This document shows positions 42,768-51,686 of a DNA stretch of 64,000 nucleotides, piece after piece. Numbering within the stretch: the stretch's first letter is position 1; every line of letters starts with the position of its first letter. A program made the position numbers and the translations under genes. The DNA is from Candidatus Hydrogenedens sp. (lineage in GTDB: Bacteria > Hydrogenedentota > Hydrogenedentia > Hydrogenedentales > CAITNO01): the NCBI GenBank assembly GCA_012522755.1, contig JAAYJV010000175.1, positions 28,924 through 92,923 of the forward strand. The letters run 5' to 3'. The notes below the pieces were generated by a model. It ran no database searches, had not been told where the DNA came from, and worked only from the letters and a program-made list of their open reading frames with translations.

Positions 42768-43670
42768 ATGGCTACAAATATTTTAAGTTTACCTGAACAG
42801 GAATTCATGCTTCCCGGTAACCGTGCCTGTGCAGGATGCAGCATCGGCATCATATTCAGACATGTGACCAAAGCACTGGACGGCAAAGCCGCCTTTGTTG
42901 TGCCGGCCAGTTGTTTCACCGTCCTTTGCGGCATGTATCCCAGCTCTTCCGTGACGGTACCCATTATCAACAGCGTCTTCCCCGGAACAGCAGCCTGTGC
43001 CTCCGGGCTCGCCGCTTCGCTGGAACGTCAGGGAAAAACCGACATGACTGTTGTTGCCATGGCCGGTGATGGCGGTACGGCGGATATCGGTATTCAGGCA
43101 TTGAGCGGTGCGGCGGAACGGGGAGCGAATATTCTCTTCATCTGCTACGACAATGAAGCCTACATGAATACGGGCACCCAGAGAAGCGGCATGACCCCTC
43201 TGGCCGCGCGTACTTCCACCACGCCGACACTGGGCAAAATTCAACCTCCCAAAGATATGCCGGCCATTCTGGAAGCCCACGGTATTCCCTATATCGCCAC
43301 GGCCAGCCCGGGATATCCCACCGATCTCTATGACAAAGTGCAGAAGGCCAGGGACATCCGCGGCACCCGTTACATGCACCTCAGCGCTCCCTGTCCCGCC
43401 GGATGGCATTATGAAGCCAAAGATACGGTGGCCATGGCGAAGCTCGCTGTGGAAACAGGAACCTTCATTCTCGCGGAAACTGTGGAGGGCGTCTATCGTC
43501 TTACGGGCCGCAGTCTGAGCATGGCCAAAGCCGGAAAACGCAAACCCGTGCGTGAGTTCATCCGTACCCAGGGTCGCTTCAGCCGCAGCTCCGAAGAAGC
43601 GCTGGATGAATTGCAGCAATGGGTGGATAATCGCTGGGAAGCGGCTGTGCACCGCCACGAGACTTCATAA
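42768..43670 (+). CDS. porB: Pyruvate/2-oxoacid:ferredoxin oxidoreductase, beta (TPP) subunit
   Basis: 300 aa from ATG 42768; a TTG at 42756 is a weaker option. The thiamine diphosphate site is clear in AMAGDGGTADIG and YDNEAYMNTGTQRSG, and CAGCSIG near the start plus a later CP supply cluster ligands. Together with the alpha chain it forms the catalytic site. Last gene of the por operon, facing the convergent cysE 33 bases away. Confidence 0.92.
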   Translation: MATNILSLPEQEFMLPGNRACAGCSIGIIFRHVTKALDGKAAFVVPASCFTVLCGMYPSSSVTVPIINSVFPGTAACASGLAASLERQGKTDMTVVAMAGDGGTADIGIQALSGAAERGANILFICYDNEAYMNTGTQRSGMTPLAARTSTTPTLGKIQPPKDMPAILEAHGIPYIATASPGYPTDLYDKVQKARDIRGTRYMHLSAPCPAGWHYEAKDTVAMAKLAVETGTFILAETVEGVYRLTGRSLSMAKAGKRKPVREFIRTQGRFSRSSEEALDELQQWVDNRWEAAVHRHETS

Positions 43671-43703
43671 GATCCCGGTTGTCTTCAGTGTTGCAGGTTC
43701 TTT

Positions 43704-44507
43704 TTATTCGCCGTTCTTTTCCCTGCGGAATTTGTGGTCCATTTCCAGAGAGGGTTGTGCGTGGGCCGTTGCGCCTACAGGCCTGGCCGGGATCCCGGCC
43801 ACGGTGGTGTGGGGCGGAACGTCTTCCAGTACAACGGCACAGGCGGCAACTTTCGCACCTTCACCAACCTCAATATTCCCCAGAATACGCGCGCCCGTGG
43901 AGATGAGTACGCCTTTGCGGATCTTCGGGTGACGGTCGCCCCGTTCCTTACCCGTGCCACCAAGAGTCACTCCGTGGAGCATGGACACATTCTCTTCCAC
44001 GACAGCAGTTTCACCGATGACAACGCCCGTGGCATGATCGATAAAGAAACCTTTGCCCAGGCTTGCGGCCGGATGAATGTCCACACCGAAAACATCGGAG
44101 ATGCGGCTCTGTAAAAAGAGAGCGAGGTGCATGCGGTCCTGATGCCAATAATGATTCGCCACACGCTGCGCCTGAATAGAGAGATAGCCTTTGAAGTAGA
44201 GGAGAGGCTGGGCATATTTGCGGCAGGCGGGATCCCGTTCGTGAACAGCCAGCAGATCGGCTCGGGCATACTCAGCCAGACGCGCTTCCGTGTCATAGGC
44301 TTCTTCAATGAGATCGCGCAGGGTCATGGCGGGCAGGGTCACGCTCTCCAGCTTGCTGGCCAGTTGAAAGCCCAGAGCCGCTTCGAAAGTCTTATGGTTT
44401 AAAATACTGGAATACAGAAAACTGGACAGCATCGGTTCGCGCCAGGCGCCTTCCGCTGTCTCTTCTCTGATTTGTTCCCAGAGACGATCACGCTTGGAAG
44501 TGTCCAT
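43704..44507 (-). CDS. cysE: Serine O-acetyltransferase CysE
   Basis: 267 aa. The N-terminal helical domain is followed by the left-handed beta-helix with hexapeptide repeats: IHPAASLGKGFFIDHATGVV, IGETAVVEENV, GVTLGGTGKERGDRHPKI and GARILGNIEVGEGAKV. The catalytic Asp/His pair (IDHATG) and the loop His are in place. It makes O-acetylserine for cysteine synthesis; no cysK is nearby. The C-terminal tail past the helix is short, so feedback inhibition by cysteine, which depends on the tail, cannot be judged. Confidence 0.95.
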   Translation of the reverse strand: MDTSKRDRLWEQIREETAEGAWREPMLSSFLYSSILNHKTFEAALGFQLASKLESVTLPAMTLRDLIEEAYDTEARLAEYARADLLAVHERDPACRKYAQPLLYFKGYLSIQAQRVANHYWHQDRMHLALFLQSRISDVFGVDIHPAASLGKGFFIDHATGVVIGETAVVEENVSMLHGVTLGGTGKERGDRHPKIRKGVLISTGARILGNIEVGEGAKVAACAVVLEDVPPHTTVAGIPARPVGATAHAQPSLEMDHKFRREKNGE

Positions 44508-44715
44508 ATCATTTCTTTCAAAGTTGAAGTGAGAGCTGAATCCACAGAAGTATATTGTAGGTCACCGCAGTTGCGGGATGAAAACAGCACAAAAATCCGG
44601 AGCCTCGTACAAGGGCTCGCCATCGCAGTCAGCCCTCTTTCCGCTACGGGAGATCCTGTTGAAACTAACTGAAGAAAGGCCTTCCCTATTCCCGGATGCG
44701 GAGAGGAGCACAGCC

Positions 44716-44744
44716 GTGACAGCAGCTTGAGATCGTGGTACAAT
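44716..44744 (+). promoter_or_regulatory. Promoter of tcdA
   Basis: GTGACA (44716-44721), 17-base spacer, TACAAT (44739-44744), leaving a leader of about 20 bases that contains GGAAGGA before ATG 44770. Confidence 0.6.
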
Positions 44745-44769
44745 AGCAACTTCGGAAGGAAAAAGCATC

Positions 44770-45513
44770 ATGGAAGAACATGCTCACTCAAGAACAGAAT
44801 CGCTTATCGGCACTCCGGCCCTTCAGTGCCTGCGCAACAGTGCGGTGGCTGTTCTCGGCATTGGCGGCGTGGGCTGTTATGCCGTGGAGGCGCTGGCCCG
44901 TGCGGGGATAGGCCGCTTGTATCTTGTCGATGGGGAAGATATCGCTGTGAGCAATATCAACCGTCAGATCCATGCAACGACCCGGACAGTGGGGGAGGCG
45001 AAGGTGGAAGTCATGGCACGCCGGGTACAGGAGATTGATCCGGAAATACAGGTGAAAACCCTGAAGTGCCGGATCACGGGGGAAGAGCTGGAGGAGCTCC
45101 TGTCAGATCCTTTCGATTACATCATTGATGCCCTGGATACCATGACTGTCAAGATTGCCCTGGCCTGTTATTGTCACGAGCGCAGGATCCCTTTGATCAG
45201 CAGCATGGGCGCCGGGAACAAACTGGATCCCACGGCTTTTGTGGTGAGCGATATTTTTCAGACACGCCAATGCCCCCTGGCGAGAGTGCTCCGCCGTGAA
45301 TTGAAGAAAAGGGGAGTTCCAGTCTTGAAGGTAGTGTACTCCGAGGAAAAACCTCTCCAGTCAGTCGGGACGCAAGTGGGGGAAGAAGAGGGCGAGAACC
45401 CTGAAAAACGGACTCCTGCAAGCATTTCTTTCGTGCCTTCCACAGCAGGGCTCATCCTGGCCGGTGAAGTGATCCGGGATCTCATCGGCATTCCGGAAAG
45501 AGGAAGAGCTTAG
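44770..45513 (+). CDS. tcdA: tRNA threonylcarbamoyladenosine dehydratase TcdA (ThiF/E1 family)
   Basis: 247 aa. The ATP site VLGIGGVGCYAVEALARAG (about 29-47), LVDGEDIAVSNINRQIHA with the adenylation Arg, and DALDTMTVKIALACYC follow the TcdA/YgdL pattern; the QTRQCPLARVLRRELKKRG segment is typical of this subgroup rather than MoeB or ThiF. It cyclises t6A37 on ANN-reading tRNAs using ATP. Its stop overlaps the convergent HAD gene by 4 bases. Confidence 0.9.
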   Translation: MEEHAHSRTESLIGTPALQCLRNSAVAVLGIGGVGCYAVEALARAGIGRLYLVDGEDIAVSNINRQIHATTRTVGEAKVEVMARRVQEIDPEIQVKTLKCRITGEELEELLSDPFDYIIDALDTMTVKIALACYCHERRIPLISSMGAGNKLDPTAFVVSDIFQTRQCPLARVLRRELKKRGVPVLKVVYSEEKPLQSVGTQVGEEEGENPEKRTPASISFVPSTAGLILAGEVIRDLIGIPERGRA

Positions 45514-46307
45514 CCTTTTCGGGCCGCCTCAAAAGCGCTGTGCAATTCCCGGACACTGTCAAAGACAAAGTCCGGAGCATGTTCAGCCCGGGCCGCATCT
45601 TCAGCCGTACTTTCTCCGGAGAGGACGAGAATGCCCGGCATGCCGGCCAGCCGCGCCATTTCAAGATCTGTATAAAGCCGGTCGCCCACCATGGCCGTGG
45701 ATTCTTTTCGGGTACCCAATCGTTTCAAGGCCATCTCGGCAAAGGCTGTTTCCGGTTTGCCTATGTATTTCGGAGAGCGGCCCGTGGCGGATTCCAGCAG
45801 GGCGGCCATGGCGCCACAATCCGGAATGGGCCCGTATTCCGTCGGACAAACCCGATCGGGATTTGTGGCGATATAGGGCAGATCTTTTTGCAGAAAGAGG
45901 GCCGCCCGTTCCAGCTTCTCATAGCTCAGTGTTTTGTCAAAGGACAGGACGACGGCATCAGGGTTCTCATCATCCAGGATCAGCCCAGCCGCCTGCAACT
46001 CTTCCTCAAAGGAGGGAACACCCAGAGTGAATACACGCCTGTACGGCGTTTCGTTCATGAGATAAACGGCCGTAGCCGCACCTGCTGTGAGGATCTGTTC
46101 CTCGGGCACATGAATATCCATGGACGCAAGTTTTGTGCAATAGCGGCTTTTATCAGCTGTGGGATTGTTCGTCAGAAAAAGGAAAGGGATCTCGTTTTTC
46201 TGCAGATAGGCAATGAAGCCGGCTGAGCCCTCGATGGGATCCGGACCCAGGTAAATGGTGCCGTCCATATCAAAAAGAAAAGCGTGAATGGAATGAAGAG
46301 CCTTCAT
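45510..46307 (-). CDS. HAD-IIA phosphatase, NagD-like
   Basis: 265 aa from ATG 46307, directly after AAAGGAGG; a longer frame from 46367 is not supported. Motif I FDMDGTIYLG, motif II FLTNNP, a C2a cap with FTLGVPSFEEELQAAG, and motif III/IV region KYIGKPE with AMVGDRLYTDLEMARLAGM define the NagD/PNPase/phosphoglycolate group. It dephosphorylates small phosphometabolites; the exact substrate is not predictable. It may be cotranscribed with the small ORFs upstream. Confidence 0.9.
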   Translation of the reverse strand: MKALHSIHAFLFDMDGTIYLGPDPIEGSAGFIAYLQKNEIPFLFLTNNPTADKSRYCTKLASMDIHVPEEQILTAGAATAVYLMNETPYRRVFTLGVPSFEEELQAAGLILDDENPDAVVLSFDKTLSYEKLERAALFLQKDLPYIATNPDRVCPTEYGPIPDCGAMAALLESATGRSPKYIGKPETAFAEMALKRLGTRKESTAMVGDRLYTDLEMARLAGMPGILVLSGESTAEDAARAEHAPDFVFDSVRELHSAFEAARKG

Positions 46308-46426
46308 AGGGGCCTCCTTTCGAAAATAAAGGCGGAGAGGTGGCCGGAATGACGGGCATGCGGTCACCTTTGAAATCGCTGATTGTCCTCATCGTAAGAA
46401 GTATTGCAGCCCCTGAAATAAATGGA

Positions 46427-46457
46427 CGCATGCACCCGAAAGGAAAAGGTGCATGCG
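46427..46457 (-). terminator. Strong hairpin after the small ORF chain
   Basis: CGCATGCACC (46427-46436) and GGTGCATGCG (46448-46457) form a 10-bp stem with an 11-base loop. On the minus strand it is followed by TCCATTTATTT, only moderately U-rich, so it may be an attenuator or RNA-stabilising hairpin rather than a full terminator. Confidence 0.45.
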
Positions 46458-46499
46458 CCGGGAAAGGGACAAAGAAAGGAACGAATGAACACCAATGAA

Positions 46500-46730
46500 T
46501 TAAAGCAGTGTCACATCTGTTATTGATGTGCCGGTGAGGTCGGTATCCGTGTCGGTACCTTCGCCGGGTACGATTTTCCAAGCAGCCTGACGGTCAACCA
46601 GCAACAGGCGATCAATAACCGTACTGGTGAATTCCAGTTTGACTTGAAAGTTGCTGATCTGAGCCTGCTCCGGCGTCGTTGTCAAAGGAACTATATGAGT
46701 GAGTTTATGCATTACCAGTAACTCCTGCAT
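46500..46730 (-). CDS. Small unknown protein, last of a coupled chain
   Basis: 76 aa, not recognised. Starts one base into the stop of the upstream 42-aa ORF (TAATG). Its middle PEQAQISNFQV resembles PELSQISNFEV in that upstream peptide, so the two may be related by duplication. The C-terminus is Thr/Asp-rich (GEGTDTDTDLTGTSITD). No signal peptide or membrane segment. Coding is supported by coupling and by the promoter, not by homology. Confidence 0.5.
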   Translation of the reverse strand: MQELLVMHKLTHIVPLTTTPEQAQISNFQVKLEFTSTVIDRLLLVDRQAAWKIVPGEGTDTDTDLTGTSITDVTLL

Positions 46731-46858
46731 TAACGGGTCAGAATAAAGACGAATTCTATCAATTGATCCAGAGATCTCACCAGGAAATCCTTGAACACTT
46801 CAAAGTTGGATATCTGTGAGAGTTCCGGTTTACGGGTAACCGGCTTCGTGTGTTTCAT
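46730..46858 (-). CDS. Small unknown protein, 42 aa
   Basis: Begins with MKHTKPVTRKPELSQISNFE, a basic start, then an amphipathic/hydrophobic FKDFLVRSLDQLIEFVFIL end. CAGGAG lies 8 bases before the ATG, the best ribosome site in the chain. It overlaps the upstream 19-codon ORF by ATGA and the downstream 76-aa ORF by TAATG. Function unknown; possibilities include a precursor peptide, a small toxin or a regulator. Confidence 0.5.
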   Translation of the reverse strand: MKHTKPVTRKPELSQISNFEVFKDFLVRSLDQLIEFVFILTR

Positions 46859-46914
46859 ATCGGCTGCTCCTGAGTATCCTCGTAATGGATCTGCCCTGGC
46901 AAACCCGCTTTCAT
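46855..46914 (-). CDS. Very small ORF, 19 aa
   Basis: MKAGLPGQIHYEDTQEQPI, with ATGA overlaps at both ends. Weak ribosome site (AGGT). Could be a coupling leader for the 42-aa ORF or chance. Confidence 0.3.
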   Translation of the reverse strand: MKAGLPGQIHYEDTQEQPI

Positions 46915-46943
46915 GGGACCTGACATACCTGACAGATCTCCAT
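46911..46943 (-). CDS. Leader-like ORF, 10 aa
   Basis: MEICQVCQVP, with GGAG 9 bases upstream and a stop overlapping the next ATG. It is the first ORF after the promoter. The two cysteines in CQVCQV raise the possibility of a cysteine-sensing leader, but this is speculation. Confidence 0.3.
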   Translation of the reverse strand: MEICQVCQVP

Positions 46944-46976
46944 GACCACTAACTCCAAACAAGAATCGATACCGTA

Positions 46977-47005
46977 TTAATACCATAAACGAACTTTTTT
47001 GTCAA
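46977..47005 (-). promoter_or_regulatory. Strong sigma70-type promoter for the small ORF chain
   Basis: Minus strand: perfect TTGACA (47005-47000), 17-base spacer, TATTAA (46982-46977). Closest to consensus of any promoter in the window. The start of transcription would fall near 46970. Confidence 0.7.
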
Positions 47006-47159
47006 GTGTTTTCTCTTTCCAGAATCCTTGACTTCGCTTACTATACCACAGCACAAGGGCGTGTGTCCATTTAAATGCCACGGAAAATAGCGAAAGAATA
47101 CGCTGGTTTTCGGGTTTGCATTTTATTTTTGCAGATGCGGCATGCCAGGCCCCTCAAGT

Positions 47160-49052
47160 TCATTGTGCAGCCAGTGCTTCCCATTCTTCATAGAGCTCTT
47201 CCAGTTTTTTCTTCATTGCGTTATATTCGCTCTGGAGTTTTTGGGCGGCTTCATAATCGGCTGGATCCAAGGCTGCGAAATGGCCGTGAAATTCCTCTAT
47301 CTGATTTTCGAGTTGTGCTATATCATCTTCTATTTTTTGAAGAGCTCGCTGTTCCCTGCGCTGTTCCCGTTCCAGGGCTTTTTTCTGTTCACGCTCCAGC
47401 AGATTTTTCCGGCGCCTTTCATCTTCTTCCGGATCGACTTTTTTCTGAGTAGCACTTTCCAGCTCCCGCTCTTTTTCGCGCCACTGCGAAAAGTTTCCGT
47501 AAAAGGAACGGACACGGCCCTCTTTCACTATGAGAAGGCGACTGGTCAAACGGTCGATCAAGGTGCGGTCATGGCTGACGACGACGAGGGTGCCGGTATA
47601 TTCCGCCAGCCCGTTTTCCAGAGCTTCTCTTGAAGCGATATCCAGGTGGTTGGTGGGCTCGTCCAGCAGAAGCAGGTTGGAACCGGAAGCGATCAGTTTC
47701 GCCAGAGCCAGCCGGCTTCGTTCCCCTCCGCTCAGGATTGCCGCAGGCTTGAAGACTTCATCAGCAGAGAATAAAAAACGTCCGAGGTAGCTCCGGCATT
47801 GCTGTTGTGACCATTCCGGCTTTGCTTGTTGCATCAGAGTGAGTACATCCAAGTCCGGTGCCAGACTTTCCTGATGCTGATCGTAAAAGGCTGCGGAGAC
47901 ATTGTGGCCTGTCCACACTTCGCCGCTCAGTCCCGCATGTTTTCCGCCCAGATGACGGAGCAGCGTTGTTTTCCCTGAGCCATTGGGCCCGATGATCCCG
48001 AGCCGATCGCCCCTGTAGAGTGAAAAAGACAGGTCTGTATACAAATGGTTGTTTCCATAAGCCATGGTCAGGGCACGTGCATCGAGTACCATATCGCCGC
48101 TTCTTTCGGCTTTTTCCAGCTGAAAGAGTGCTGTGGCCAGATCGGCGGGAGGCGCTTCCACACGCTCCAGCTTTTCCAGTCGTTTCAGTTTGTGCTGGGC
48201 CTGCCGTGCTTTCGTATTTTTGGCACGGAAGCGATCGATCCAGGCCTGCTCTTTTTGAATGTGTGCTTCCTGGCGTTCAAAGGCTTTCTGCTGCTGTTCA
48301 CGGCGCAGATTCTTTTCTTTGAGCCAGGAATCATAATTGCCTGTAAAGGTGGTGAGTGCGCCCCCTTCAATTTCCATAATCCTGTGTGCCAGAGCATTGA
48401 CCATGCGTCGGTCATGAGAGATGAGAATCATGGCCTCCGGACGATTTGCCAGATGATCTTCCAGCCATTCCCGGGCCTGCATGTCCAGATGGTTTTCCGG
48501 TTCGTCCAGGAGAAGCAAATCCGCCTCACGCAGCAGCGCCAGCGAAAGCATGAGCCGGGCCCGCCATCCGCCGCTCAAAGCGGAAAAAGGCTTGTCAAAA
48601 TCTTCGGGAAGAAAACCCAGTCCGCATAAAATCTGCCTGGCCCGGGTACGGAACTCGTAGCCGCCAGCCAGGGAAAAGGCCTGCTGTCTTTCTCCATATT
48701 CCTCCAGAAGAGCCGCTTCCTCGCTGTGAAGTCGCCTTTCCATCTCACGCAGGGCCGCTTCTTCGTGGATAAGATCTTCAAAGCCGCCCAGAGCCACATC
48801 CAGAACCGTATTGTCCGGTGCTGTTTCAGGGATCTGGGACAGATAGACAATCCGGGCGCGGCGCATACGTTCTATGGCGCCTCCGTCACAATCGGACTCG
48901 CCCGTGATCAAACGGAAGAGCGTACTTTTCCCCGTACCATTCCGGCCGATAAGGGCGATGCGTTCTCCCTCCTCCACACGGAGATTGACATCCATCAGAA
49001 GGGGATCACCACCAAAACTTTTATTCACATTGTCAAAACGAACGAGACTCAC
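47160..49052 (-). CDS. ABC-F family ATPase (Uup/YheS-like)
   Basis: 630 aa from GTG 49052. Two ATPase domains without membrane segments: Walker A GRNGTGKST (about 36) and GPNGSGKTT (about 350), signatures LSGGWRARL and LSGGERSRL, and Walker B LLLLDEP twice (DEPENHLD and DEPTNHLD). The linker between them (about 240-310) is the charged PtIM helix pair. The C-terminus is a long Lys/Glu coiled coil as in Uup. ABC-F proteins act on ribosomes, and some give antibiotic resistance; nothing here points to resistance. Confidence 0.92.
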   Translation of the reverse strand: MSLVRFDNVNKSFGGDPLLMDVNLRVEEGERIALIGRNGTGKSTLFRLITGESDCDGGAIERMRRARIVYLSQIPETAPDNTVLDVALGGFEDLIHEEAALREMERRLHSEEAALLEEYGERQQAFSLAGGYEFRTRARQILCGLGFLPEDFDKPFSALSGGWRARLMLSLALLREADLLLLDEPENHLDMQAREWLEDHLANRPEAMILISHDRRMVNALAHRIMEIEGGALTTFTGNYDSWLKEKNLRREQQQKAFERQEAHIQKEQAWIDRFRAKNTKARQAQHKLKRLEKLERVEAPPADLATALFQLEKAERSGDMVLDARALTMAYGNNHLYTDLSFSLYRGDRLGIIGPNGSGKTTLLRHLGGKHAGLSGEVWTGHNVSAAFYDQHQESLAPDLDVLTLMQQAKPEWSQQQCRSYLGRFLFSADEVFKPAAILSGGERSRLALAKLIASGSNLLLLDEPTNHLDIASREALENGLAEYTGTLVVVSHDRTLIDRLTSRLLIVKEGRVRSFYGNFSQWREKERELESATQKKVDPEEDERRRKNLLEREQKKALEREQRREQRALQKIEDDIAQLENQIEEFHGHFAALDPADYEAAQKLQSEYNAMKKKLEELYEEWEALAAQ

Positions 49053-49299
49053 GAAACCAACAGAGCTTTCTACAGTCCAGAGAATAAAGGGAGATCAGAA
49101 GATAAATACAGAGCTGTTCCAACAGAAATAACAGCCTTTGAAAAGAGTGGCTGGAGCGAATAATTCTGTAACAGCTCTCATTATTCTATGGTATAGTATA
49201 CAGAGCCATACAGGTGTACAGTCAACAGATCTTCAATGAAGCGGGGGCTTTGCCCGATCTGGCAGCTTTCCCACCGCTCTGATCAAGGAGTTCAAGATA

Positions 49300-50982
49300 A
49301 TGAAGTACTTCAAATACAGTATACAATGCCTTCTCCTTCTTTCTCTGGCTGCGGTCTTTTCAGGTTGTTCCGTAGACGCTATCTGGGTCAGCCGTCCTGC
49401 TCTTGATTTCTCTCTCGATGAAAGCCCCATGTACTTTGATGTGGCCAATAATAATGCCGATCTGGGTACGATCACGGTGAATATAACCACCAGTAAAAAC
49501 TGGATTAAAGTGGCGCCTCAGACCATCCCCTGCAAACCGCCCACAGAAACGGGGCTTCAGAGAGAACGTATAGAAGTCCGTATTGATCGCAGGCTTATCG
49601 ACTCCAAAGGCAAGCATTCAGGAGAAATTACGCTCCGTGCTTCGGGAGTCAAAAAGGTAACTTTGAAAGTCTCTGTCGTGCAGGGGAGTGTGTCGCCAAC
49701 CTTGACACCATTGAACATCACCAATCCCAAAGTCACTTATGAGAAACCCTCGCTGATTGAATTTGCCTTTTCCCTGCGTGATGAGGACGGTCATGCTGTG
49801 ACGGAAGAATCCACCAACTTCCAGGTGAAAGCCTTTGAAAATCAGGAGCCTGTGGACACATCGGCCGGACTCTCATTGCGCTCCGGCCGCTCACGCCAAC
49901 TCTGGCTGTCACTGGTTCTGGACTACAGTGTGAATATGGCTGAAATCCCGGATGCTTTTGAAGAGATGGAACGTGTGGCCACGGAAGTACTCCTTCCCAG
50001 TTTGAATGATGATGCGCTGGTCTCCGTCAGCGCCTTCTATAGAGAAACAGAATCTTCCAGAGAAATTGTGCCATTCACCGTTGACAGAGCCTTTACAACC
50101 GAACAGATCCAGGCCATCCGTACTCATTACCTGACGGGATTCAGGTCCAGAGCGGCAATTTATGATGCTCTTGATGCGGCCATTGAGCAATTCCCGGAAG
50201 ATGAAAGAACAGAAAAAGATGATCGTTATATTGTTCTTTTCTGTAATGGCCGTGACTTCACACGCGTACCGCCCATGGAGGTTGTCCGTGACAAGGCTTT
50301 GAAAAAGAATGTGCAGATTTATGTGGCATGCCTGGGTGATACCATGGATGCCGATAAGCTGATTACTCTGGCCAGGGCCACGAATGGACGCTTTGTCGCC
50401 GCCGATTCACTCGATACTCTGGAAGCAGCCTTCGAAAGAATCGTGGAAGATCTTCAGGGGCAGTATATCGTCCGTTGGGCCAGTGCCCGTGCAGACACAA
50501 ACAGTGTCATCCCTTCTTTTTCACTCATCCTCGATGGTGCCACAGCCAGCTATAAAGCTCCCAACGCCTTCATCCCCTCCCGGTATCTGGGCGACCGCAT
50601 GAAAGGTGAACTGCTTCTCGTGCAATCGGAAGCGCCGGGACAGAATACCACTGTATTTCTCCGGGCCCATTACGTGCCCTGGGGTATTGACCAACTCCAG
50701 TTTCTCGTACATAGCGACTACAACTACAGTGTGGCTTTGGTGGATTTCACAAGCGACGCACTTCTGGCCGGTTGGAATCTGGATGTGGAGGATGCGGGGC
50801 CGGGAGAGAAATACATCACTGTGACCACTGACAGGGACTACATCCCCTTTGCAGCCTTCGGCCCAATGCTGCACTTTGTCTTTACCGCAGAGGTGGATGA
50901 TCCCTTCACGTATTTCATTGTGGAAGATCCAGGCTATACAGACGGTCAGGAATTCGTATTTCTTGAACCGGCACCCCGATGA
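49300..50982 (+). CDS. VWA-domain lipoprotein
   Basis: 560 aa. AAGGAG lies 9 bases before the ATG. The lipoprotein signal ends at FSGC (about 23-26). Residues 30-130 look like a BACON/Ig-like beta domain (PMYFDVANNNADLGTITVNI). The VWA domain starts at LWLSLVLDYSVNMAEIP (about 205), where the metal-site motif DxSxS is DYSVN, so the last Ser is Asn. Later VWA strands (YIVLFCNGRDF, VQIYVACLGDTMD) are intact. The C-terminal 170 residues are a beta-rich region. Lipid-anchored, probably at the cell surface or periplasm, possibly for binding. Partner unknown. Confidence 0.8.
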   Translation: MKYFKYSIQCLLLLSLAAVFSGCSVDAIWVSRPALDFSLDESPMYFDVANNNADLGTITVNITTSKNWIKVAPQTIPCKPPTETGLQRERIEVRIDRRLIDSKGKHSGEITLRASGVKKVTLKVSVVQGSVSPTLTPLNITNPKVTYEKPSLIEFAFSLRDEDGHAVTEESTNFQVKAFENQEPVDTSAGLSLRSGRSRQLWLSLVLDYSVNMAEIPDAFEEMERVATEVLLPSLNDDALVSVSAFYRETESSREIVPFTVDRAFTTEQIQAIRTHYLTGFRSRAAIYDALDAAIEQFPEDERTEKDDRYIVLFCNGRDFTRVPPMEVVRDKALKKNVQIYVACLGDTMDADKLITLARATNGRFVAADSLDTLEAAFERIVEDLQGQYIVRWASARADTNSVIPSFSLILDGATASYKAPNAFIPSRYLGDRMKGELLLVQSEAPGQNTTVFLRAHYVPWGIDQLQFLVHSDYNYSVALVDFTSDALLAGWNLDVEDAGPGEKYITVTTDRDYIPFAAFGPMLHFVFTAEVDDPFTYFIVEDPGYTDGQEFVFLEPAPR

Positions 50983-50988
50983 GCCGCC

Positions 50989-51663
50989 TCAGCACTCCTC
51001 AATACTGAGACGCTCCAGAACCTCCGGGATGGCACAGCATTCCGGCAATCCGATATCTTCCACCACAAGTGTGCCCAGATAGGCCTGTGCCGCAGGATTC
51101 AAAAAACCCTGTTTGGCGAAGGCGAAGGTGACGGTCATATCAGCCCGGATGCACACGCCGATGGGGATGCCTGAGTCTGCATCCAGCCCGGACGGAAGAT
51201 CCACAGCCAGGGTATACATCTCCGGCCAGTGTCGGATAGCCGCCAGCACAAGCCCCTGAGCGCCTCCCTTTGTGCCTGTACCCAGCATGGCATCCACAAT
51301 GGTGCCCACGGGTTCGATAGCCTGTAAAGAGGCTTTAACGGCATCGATTTCGGTGAGCGATTCCATCTCGCCCCCCAGATTGAGATACAAATTCATGAAA
51401 ACGGCCGCATCGCCCTGAACATCTTCAGGAGAAGCGAGGAGCAGTACCCGGGTGGGAAGTCCTGCAAGCAAGGCCAGCCGGGCAATGACAAAGCCATCTC
51501 CGCCGTTGTTGCCTTTTCCGCAAACGACGACAACAGGCCCGTCCTTCACATATTTAAAAGCCGCCGTTCCCGCATTGTTCATCAACACACAGCCGGGCAT
51601 TCCCAACTCTTCAATACAGCGGCGATCAGCCTCTCGCATTTCCTGCGTGCTCAATACTTTCAC
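50989..51663 (-). CDS. nnrE: NAD(P)H-hydrate epimerase NnrE
   Basis: 224 aa from GTG 51663, with AAAGGA upstream. YjeF_N motifs MNNAGTAAF, VCGKGNNGGDGFVIARLA, DAMLGTGTKG and DLPSGLDADSG are present. It epimerises damaged NAD(P)H hydrates. The usual dehydratase half (NnrD) is not fused; the protein stops after the epimerase domain, so NnrD must be encoded elsewhere. It lies 23 bases downstream of dnaA on the same strand. Confidence 0.93.
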   Translation of the reverse strand: MKVLSTQEMREADRRCIEELGMPGCVLMNNAGTAAFKYVKDGPVVVVCGKGNNGGDGFVIARLALLAGLPTRVLLLASPEDVQGDAAVFMNLYLNLGGEMESLTEIDAVKASLQAIEPVGTIVDAMLGTGTKGGAQGLVLAAIRHWPEMYTLAVDLPSGLDADSGIPIGVCIRADMTVTFAFAKQGFLNPAAQAYLGTLVVEDIGLPECCAIPEVLERLSIEEC

Positions 51664-51686
51664 AACAGGTCCTTTCCTGATCCTGC

